Assembly (NCBI GenBank): GCA_963775335.1
Contig: CAVZIJ010000003.1
Location: forward strand, 930,001 to 994,000
Source: CAVQCX01 sp963775335
GTDB taxonomy: Bacteria > Pseudomonadota > Gammaproteobacteria > Chromatiales > Chromatiaceae
Length of the DNA: 64,000 nt
Direction: 5' to 3'
Shown here: piece by piece, positions 59,385 through 64,000 of the stretch
How positions within the stretch are numbered: position 1 is the first letter of the stretch
Layout: the number at the start of each line of letters is the position of its first letter
Translations under genes and position numbers: made by a program
The notes under the pieces: model-generated
What the model saw: the letters and a program-made list of their open reading frames with translations, nothing else
Databases searched by the model: none
What the model was told of the DNA's origin: nothing

Positions 59385-59973
59385 GGAACGGGTATCCTCG
59401 GTGTACGGTGGACGTAGAGCCTATCTCATAAATCCCTCACGGCCGCGACCACGGCGATTTTGGCCCATGGCGCCACCCCGGCGAGCCTAGGGGCTGTTGA
59501 CAATTGCCGTTCGCGGTCCGATTACGGCCCTTTTGCGCGCTGACTGTGTTGCGGCTCGTCGCCATGGATCCACTATTCCTCCTCCCCGCGCCTTGTCAGC
59601 ACGAAAAATCGCTCGCAATCGCCCTCGCTCAGACAAATGTCAACAGCCCCTAGTGTAGCCGACAGCGTATCGGTGAGCCGCAACAAAGCCTGGGGTCGGC
59701 ATCCCCCGGTCCCTGAACCGTTGCGCCCGAAACGCGCACCTGCGACGAGGCGGAGGCCGCAAACGAGGTCTGCCCGTGCAACTTTAGGCCTCCTCCATGA
59801 TCCATGTAGTTACTGGTGTTCAGCTCGCGACTTCCCGCACCGCTGTGACATCGAAGAGCGCGAAGCCATGCTCAGGTCCCGCGGCGGGGCCCAGGGTTGT
59901 GAGCTCTTCCGCGGGCTGCGCACCTGTCCCCAAGCTCCAGCGCGCGCGGTAGTTAAGGGAGACCCTTGAATCA
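59385..59973. other. Gene-free region containing a MITE-like element
   Basis: About 590 bases between the divergent GGDEF gene and the helical protein gene. It contains the 167-base element at 59487-59653. The rest shows short GC-driven frames only. The promoters of both flanking genes should lie near its two edges. Confidence 0.4.
59487..59653. mobile_element. MITE-like element, 20-bp inverted ends with CTAG tips
   Basis: CTAGGGGCTGTTGACAATTG at 59487-59506 is matched in reverse complement at 59634-59653 with a single mismatch. The outer CTAG on both ends is a typical IS5-group (IS427-like) target duplication, and GGGGCTGTTGACA resembles ends of that group. The 127-base interior has no open frame for a transposase. 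This fits a miniature inverted-repeat transposable element mobilised in trans by an IS5-type enzyme. Confidence 0.78.
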
Positions 59974-60387
59974 ATGATGAGCCACGCCTCCGCGATCAGA
60001 TTCGCGTTTTGTCTCTTGGCCGCCGGGATTCCGCTGGCGCTGGCCCTAGCTCTCAGAGCCCATCCGGACCCGGCCATTCGACCTTCCGGGGACCAAGCCC
60101 GGGGCGCTTTGGTCGATGCCCGGGAGAACCTGTCGATGTCCCTCAGCCACGAGCACAGCGTGCTGAGCCAGTCCAAGGCCGCTCGCGCGCATCTGCGGAA
60201 AGCCCTCGCATTGCTGGCTCAAGCCAAACAGGCCGACCCCGAGATCCAGGCCCAGATCGACCGGCTCAGCGCCAGCCTGAGTCGGTTGGGAGCCGAGGCG
60301 CGCACGCCACCTTCGCCGCCCGGCGATCTCAATGCTTCGTACCGCAAGCTTGGCGACAACATCGAAGAGCTGATCGACACGCTCTGA
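59974..60387 (+). CDS. Small exported or membrane-anchored helical protein, unknown
   Basis: A 137-residue protein with an N-terminal hydrophobic segment (FAFCLLAAGIPLALALAL), then a Ser/Glu/Ala-rich helical region (ALVDARENLSMSLSHEHSVL, KAARAHLRKALALLAQAKQA, EIQAQIDRLSASLSRLGAEA) that looks like a coiled coil, and a short tail. No family was recognised. It is 84 bases upstream of the MscS-like gene in the same direction, so the two could be co-transcribed and the protein might act in the periplasm beside the channel. Confidence 0.6.
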   Translation: MMSHASAIRFAFCLLAAGIPLALALALRAHPDPAIRPSGDQARGALVDARENLSMSLSHEHSVLSQSKAARAHLRKALALLAQAKQADPEIQAQIDRLSASLSRLGAEARTPPSPPGDLNASYRKLGDNIEELIDTL

Positions 60388-60471
60388 TCCGCGGCTCGCG
60401 CTTGTCTTTTCGCGGCCGCTTGATTACTTTCGCGCGACGGGCCGCTGGGGTCCCGCACGTCCCGAGCACCG

Positions 60472-61314
60472 ATGAGCATCCTGCAGAATCCGACCCTTTG
60501 GCTTCGAGGCCTACTCTCCCGCACCGCGGAATCGGTCGTCGCATTCCTCCCCGACTTGGTCGCCGCCCTCGGGATCATGCTTCTCGGCTGGCTTGCCGGC
60601 CGTCTGGTCCGCTGGATGATCCTGCGCTTCGGTACCGGGTTGGACGCCCTCATGGCGACCCTGTACCGGCGCACCGGCCGTGCCCCTATCCACACCCCGT
60701 GGAACGTCTCACGGGTGCTGGCGGTCCTGGCTTTCTGGACCGTGCTCCTGCTGGCGTTCACGGCGGCCTCGGACACCCTCGGTCTCAACGCATTGGCGCA
60801 GTGGCTGCGCGACCTCGCCTTCTACCTGCCTCGGGTCCTGATCAGTGGCGTAACGCTGTTCCTCGGCTACATGCTCGCCGGCCTGATCCGCGAGCTGGTG
60901 ATGGCGGTGACGGAAACCTCGGGCATCAAGTACCCGGACTACCTCGGCCAGCTGGCGGGCGGCCTGGTCGTGGTGCTTGCGCTGCTGCTCGCACTCACCC
61001 AGCTGGGACTGGACATCAGCCTGCTCACCACCTTTCTTGCGCTTGCGGTGGCTGGACTTTTCGGGGGGGTCGCACTCGCCTTCGGCCTGGGCGCGGGCGA
61101 CATGGTCCGCAACATCCTGGCGGGCCACTACGTGCGCAAGACCTTCCACCCGGGACAGCGCGTCCGCATTCAGGCGCTCGACGGCGAGATCATCGAGCTG
61201 ACGCCCGTTGCGGTGGTCCTGGATACGGACCAGGGCTCCGCAGTGGTACCCGCACGGATCTTCACCGAGCAGGTGTCCGTCGTCCTGGACGACGGGGAGG
61301 AATCCAATGATTGA
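60472..61314 (+). CDS. Mechanosensitive ion channel (MscS-like) family protein
   Basis: A 280-residue membrane protein with four to five helices: LPDLVAALGIMLLGWLAGRL, VLAFWTVLLLAFTAASDTLG, LPRVLISGVTLFLGYMLAGL, LAGGLVVVLALLLALTQLGL and a glycine-rich pore-like helix FLALAVAGLFGGVALAFGLG, followed by the beta domain start HPGQRVRIQALDGEIIELTP. The beta domain is short and no C-terminal cage is present, so it belongs to a minimal branch of the MscS superfamily. Its stop overlaps the start of the next gene by several bases, and the following MgtE-like genes suggest a joint role in ion homeostasis. Confidence 0.8.
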   Translation: MSILQNPTLWLRGLLSRTAESVVAFLPDLVAALGIMLLGWLAGRLVRWMILRFGTGLDALMATLYRRTGRAPIHTPWNVSRVLAVLAFWTVLLLAFTAASDTLGLNALAQWLRDLAFYLPRVLISGVTLFLGYMLAGLIRELVMAVTETSGIKYPDYLGQLAGGLVVVLALLLALTQLGLDISLLTTFLALAVAGLFGGVALAFGLGAGDMVRNILAGHYVRKTFHPGQRVRIQALDGEIIELTPVAVVLDTDQGSAVVPARIFTEQVSVVLDDGEESND

Positions 61315-62143
61315 CTCGGTTGCAGCGGCCTATCTGGAGCTTTACCCCAGGGAGGCCGCCCGCACCCTCTCCCGGGTCAACGACGAGCAGCTCCTGGAGG
61401 TCGTCGGCGCGGTCTCGGCCGATATCGCAGCCGGCGTCCTGCAACATCTTTCCCCCAGCACGGCGCGATTCTGCCTGGAGCAGCTTCCACAGGCGAGCGC
61501 CGTCTCCGTCCTGGAGCGCATGGCGACGGCACCCGCTGCTGAGCGACTTCGGGGCATGGACCGCCACCGGGTCCAGACGCTGCTGGGCCTGCTGCCCCGG
61601 CTATCGGCCATACGATTGCGTATCCGCATGCGCCACCCGGAGGGGACCGTCGGCTCCCTGGTGGACACCGACGTGCTCACCCTCGCCTCGGATCTCAAGG
61701 TGGCGGAGGCCGTGCGCCTGGTGCGCTCCAGCCACGACCGCCTGATCCACGATCTGTACGTGGTCGACGACCGCGGGCGGCTGAAAAGCGTGGTGGACAT
61801 CTGCGACCTGCTCGCCGAGAAGGATCGCTCGCCACTGACCCGCATCAGCCGCCGGGTTCCGGTGGTGCTCTATGCACGGGCCAGCCTGCGCTCCGTCGAG
61901 ACCCACCCCGCGTGGCTTACCCGGGACCATCTCCCCGTCATCGACCGCGACGGCGTGCTCCAGGGCGTGCTGCCGCGCGCCCTGCTGCAGGACGAGGAGC
62001 ACGGCGTCAATCCGAATCGCGCCGACGCGGAAGAGCTGGCGAGCACCCAGCACGCACTCGCCGATATCTTCTGGCTGGCCCTGTCCCCCCTGTTCAGCGG
62101 ATCATCTTCGGCCCGCTCGCGCGGGCGGAGCAACGTGCCATGA
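61307..62143 (+). CDS. Soluble MgtE-N / CBS domain protein without membrane part
   Basis: A 278-residue protein with the MgtE N-terminal superhelical domain (AAYLELYPREAARTLSRVND, LEQLPQASAVSVLERM) followed by a CBS pair (GTVGSLVDTDVLTLASDLKV, DLYVVDDRGRLKSVVDICDL, DHLPVIDRDGVLQGVLPRAL). It matches the cytosolic Mg2+-sensing half of MgtE but has no transmembrane domain; the C-terminus ends in Ser/Arg-rich sequence. It overlaps the channel gene upstream by 8 bases and the full MgtE gene downstream by 4 (ATGA). It could form mixed dimers with MgtE and modulate gating (inference). Confidence 0.82.
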   Translation: MIDSVAAAYLELYPREAARTLSRVNDEQLLEVVGAVSADIAAGVLQHLSPSTARFCLEQLPQASAVSVLERMATAPAAERLRGMDRHRVQTLLGLLPRLSAIRLRIRMRHPEGTVGSLVDTDVLTLASDLKVAEAVRLVRSSHDRLIHDLYVVDDRGRLKSVVDICDLLAEKDRSPLTRISRRVPVVLYARASLRSVETHPAWLTRDHLPVIDRDGVLQGVLPRALLQDEEHGVNPNRADAEELASTQHALADIFWLALSPLFSGSSSARSRGRSNVP

Positions 62144-63447
62144 GCGAAACCGCCCCCAGCGCCGCCCAGCTGCTGCACCAGGATCTGTTCGCCAATCATC
62201 CGTTGGACGCCGTCGGCTACCTGGAACGGCTTCCCCCGGAGGACATGGCGCGCATCCTCTGCGCCCAGGAGCTGGACATCACAGCACCCATCTGGGAGCG
62301 GCTGTCCCCGGACGTGGCCAATCAGACCCTGGCCCATCTGAGCGAGGCCGAGTCGACGGCTCTGCTCAACCACATGGATCCCAACCGCGCCGCCGCACTG
62401 CTGGCCGCCCAGGCGCCGGACCGGCGCGACAGCCTGCTCGAGCAGCTCGATCCCGAGGCAGCCCGGGACCTGCGCTTTATCCTGACCTATCCCGCAGACA
62501 GTGCCGGTGCCCTGATGGACCCACGCATCTTGCTGCTGCGCAACGAGACCACGGTGCGCGAGGCCCTGGAGCGCATCCGGGGCATCCGCCGGCGCGGCGT
62601 GCGCGTGGTGTTCGTGGTCGACGAGGACAACCGCCCCGACGGCTTGGTGGAGATCCAGGACCTCGCCACGGCCAAGACCACCACGACGCTGGGCGAGATC
62701 AAGCGGCCCGTGCGGGCCACCGTGAACGCGCTGGCCCCGCGCGAAGAGGTGGTGGAGATCCTCGACGAGCGGCGCCTCACCGACCTGGCCGTGGTGGACA
62801 TCGACGGGCGCCTGATCGGGGTGGTGCGCTACCGCAACCTCATGGCGGTAGCCGAGGACGAGGCCACGGTGGCCATGCAGACCATGGTGGGTGCGAGCAA
62901 GGACGAGCGGGCGCTCTCCAAGGTCTCGTTCGCGGTGCGCAAGCGCCTGCCCTGGCTGCTAATCAACCTCGCCACCGCCTTCCTGGCAGCGTCCGTCGTA
63001 GGACTCTTCCAGGGGACGATCGCCAAATACACCGCACTCGCCGTGCTGTTGCCGGTGGTCGCCGGCCAGTCCGGCAACACCGGCGCCCAGGCGCTGGCAG
63101 TGACCATGCGCGGCCTGGCGCTGCGCGAGATCCGCACCCGCCACTGGCTGCGAGTCATGTTCAAGGAGATCTCGACAGGCTTTCTCAGCGGAGTCGCCGT
63201 GGCGCTCACCACCGGGTTGGCCGTCTGGCTGTGGAGCGGCTCCAACGGCCTCGCCGTGATCATCGCCTTGTCGATGATCCTCTCCATGGTGATCGCCGCC
63301 GTCGCCGGCGCCGGCATCCCGATCATGCTGACCGTGCTCGGTCAGGACCCGGCCCAGTCTTCGACTATCGTGCTGACCACCGTCACCGACGTCACGGGCT
63401 TCTTCAGCTTCCTCGGCATCGCGACCCTGCTGCTCGCGTACATCTGA
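62140..63447 (+). CDS. mgtE: Magnesium transporter MgtE
   Basis: A 435-residue Mg2+ channel/transporter. Residues about 1-130 are the MgtE N-domain (LDAVGYLERLPPEDMARILC, LLNHMDPNRAAALLAAQAPD), 135-260 the CBS pair (YPADSAGALMDPRILLLRNE, GVRVVFVVDEDNRPDGLVEI), and 285-435 the five-helix pore (RKRLPWLLINLATAFLAASV, LPVVAGQSGNTGAQALAVTM, TTVTDVTGFFSFLGIATLLL). The GNTGxQ and TDVxGFF motifs are fully conserved, so it should be functional. It is the last gene of the channel-MgtE operon, followed by a heptamer repeat array. Confidence 0.93.
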   Translation: MSETAPSAAQLLHQDLFANHPLDAVGYLERLPPEDMARILCAQELDITAPIWERLSPDVANQTLAHLSEAESTALLNHMDPNRAAALLAAQAPDRRDSLLEQLDPEAARDLRFILTYPADSAGALMDPRILLLRNETTVREALERIRGIRRRGVRVVFVVDEDNRPDGLVEIQDLATAKTTTTLGEIKRPVRATVNALAPREEVVEILDERRLTDLAVVDIDGRLIGVVRYRNLMAVAEDEATVAMQTMVGASKDERALSKVSFAVRKRLPWLLINLATAFLAASVVGLFQGTIAKYTALAVLLPVVAGQSGNTGAQALAVTMRGLALREIRTRHWLRVMFKEISTGFLSGVAVALTTGLAVWLWSGSNGLAVIIALSMILSMVIAAVAGAGIPIMLTVLGQDPAQSSTIVLTTVTDVTGFFSFLGIATLLLAYI

Positions 63448-63455
63448 GCCGGCCA

Positions 63456-63504
63456 GGTAGACGGTAGACGGTAGACGGTAGACGGTAGACGGTAGACGGT
63501 AGAC
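63456..63504. repeat. Seven perfect tandem GGTAGAC heptamers
   Basis: Seven identical 7-base units follow the mgtE stop codon within 10 bases. This is the longest array of the heptamer that also occurs in shorter, partly diverged clusters near 10.5 kb and 58.0 kb. Perfect identity suggests recent slippage expansion. Confidence 0.95.
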
Positions 63505-63637
63505 GGGGATTATCGCTCGTAGGGCGGGAAAGCGCAGCGCATTCCGCCAAACGAAGCTATGGAGCGCCGCGCCCGGACGCCAGAGACCGCGTCGCACCGG
63601 GCACGACGCGCGTTTCAGGGACAAAGCCGCCTAGCCG

Positions 63638-63853
63638 TTATTTCAGGCCGAGCTTCTCGCGCATCGATCTGGTGCTGATCCCCAACAACGAATAGGCCGG
63701 ACAGATCCCGGCAATGCCGGTCACGATCAGGATCAGTCCGATCCAGCCGATCGGTGTCCTGAGCCCGTAGAACACATTGCCGACGAGCAACAGGCCGACG
63801 ACGATGCGGATAATGCGGTCGATCTTGCCGACGTTGTTCTTGAGCAGATTCAT
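63638..63853 (-). CDS. DUF2892 (YgaP transmembrane-type) protein
   Basis: A 71-residue protein: NNVGKIDRIIRIVVGLLLVG, a second membrane helix and the GIAGICPAYSLLGISTRS motif. This is the two-helix domain that in YgaP follows a rhodanese domain. Alone it is common in sulfur-oxidising bacteria, and the conserved Cys in GICPAY might handle sulfur (inference). The start is ATG 63853; a longer frame upstream has no family similarity. No rhodanese gene is visible in the 90 bases remaining at the window edge. Confidence 0.88.
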   Translation of the reverse strand: MNLLKNNVGKIDRIIRIVVGLLLVGNVFYGLRTPIGWIGLILIVTGIAGICPAYSLLGISTRSMREKLGLK

Positions 63854-64000
63854 GGCATGCCTTTCCCGGAGGGTGAACGCCGATTTTCCCATCATCCTAG
63901 GATCATAGCTCACCAGCCCACCGACGCGAGCCGTGCGATGGCGCCGGACGAGCCCATGGACCCAGCACCCGGTGTCGACGCCCGTCTCTCAGCAGGCTCG

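Noticed and set aside
63456..63504. CRISPR-like array
   Set aside because: Units are 7 bases in direct tandem without spacers, and no cas gene is near.

Overview
The window is GC-rich gammaproteobacterial DNA. A glycine/tryptophan-rich secreted sulfur globule protein at the left edge points to a sulfur-storing organism, most likely a purple sulfur bacterium of the Chromatiaceae. The order pheA / serC / gyrA / mtnA / MTA deaminase / ubiG / phosphatase / yciK matches the Pseudomonas chromosome as I remember it, and scpA, scpB, rluB, trpS and yciB are ordinary chromosomal genes. This is therefore chromosome with an accessory island, not a plasmid.

Layout. 1-3.1 kb: sulfur globule protein, a Dabb-domain protein and a NodIJ-type ABC exporter. 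3.1-8 kb: cfa, greB and a translationally coupled envelope-sugar operon (GT2 transferase, TVP38/DedA-type membrane protein, ArnT-like GT-C transferase). 8.2-14.6 kb: gyrA, serC, serA and pheA. 14.8-19.2 kb: mtnA facing MTA/SAH deaminase, ubiG, a decayed phosphatase gene (mupP/gph) and yciK. 19.6-24.7 kb: an M16 peptidase and a frameshifted polytopic membrane protein. 25-37.7 kb: a minus-strand defence island. 38.9-41.6 kb: a Fur/PerR-type regulator and katG. 42-48.3 kb: a Tat-exported three-cysteine protein, enolase, a methyltransferase, a SnoaL-like protein with a phosphoesterase, and a lone Ycf46-type N-terminal domain. 48.5-55.2 kb: DNA glycosylase, rluB, scpB, scpA, trpS, M50 protease, YciO-type protein and PHP phosphoesterase. 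55.2-58 kb: conserved unknown, yciB, yciI-like gene and a parvulin lipoprotein. 58-63.9 kb: GGDEF protein, MscS-like channel, a soluble MgtE-like protein, MgtE and a DUF2892 protein.

The defence island is the most interesting part. It is built on a type I restriction-modification operon. hsdM has lost its 3' end. hsdS has lost its first target-recognition half and carries a frameshift. Between them sits an IS4-family element whose transposase carries an N-terminal DUF4338 (DruA-like) region. Downstream, joined mostly by stop/start overlaps, come a DUF6978-like protein, a DUF1828/DUF1829 protein, an Abi_C-type protein, a DarG-like macrodomain protein without DarT, an AAA ATPase with a DUF4276 (TOPRIM-like) partner, and a full-length hsdR. 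A 164-bp scar between the macrodomain gene and the ATPase holds the first ~21 codons of a second hsdR fused to the last ~30 codons of a second hsdS, evidence that two different type I operons recombined here. The DUF6978 / DUF1829 / Abi_C / macrodomain set is the best candidate for an undescribed defence module.

Small repeats add a second layer: tandem GTAGACN heptamers at five intergenic spots, a 167-bp MITE-like element with 20-bp inverted ends and CTAG at both tips, a GC-rich palindromic repeat read in frame inside hsdR, and long palindromes in gyrA and near 42.8 kb. No tRNA, rRNA or CRISPR array was seen.
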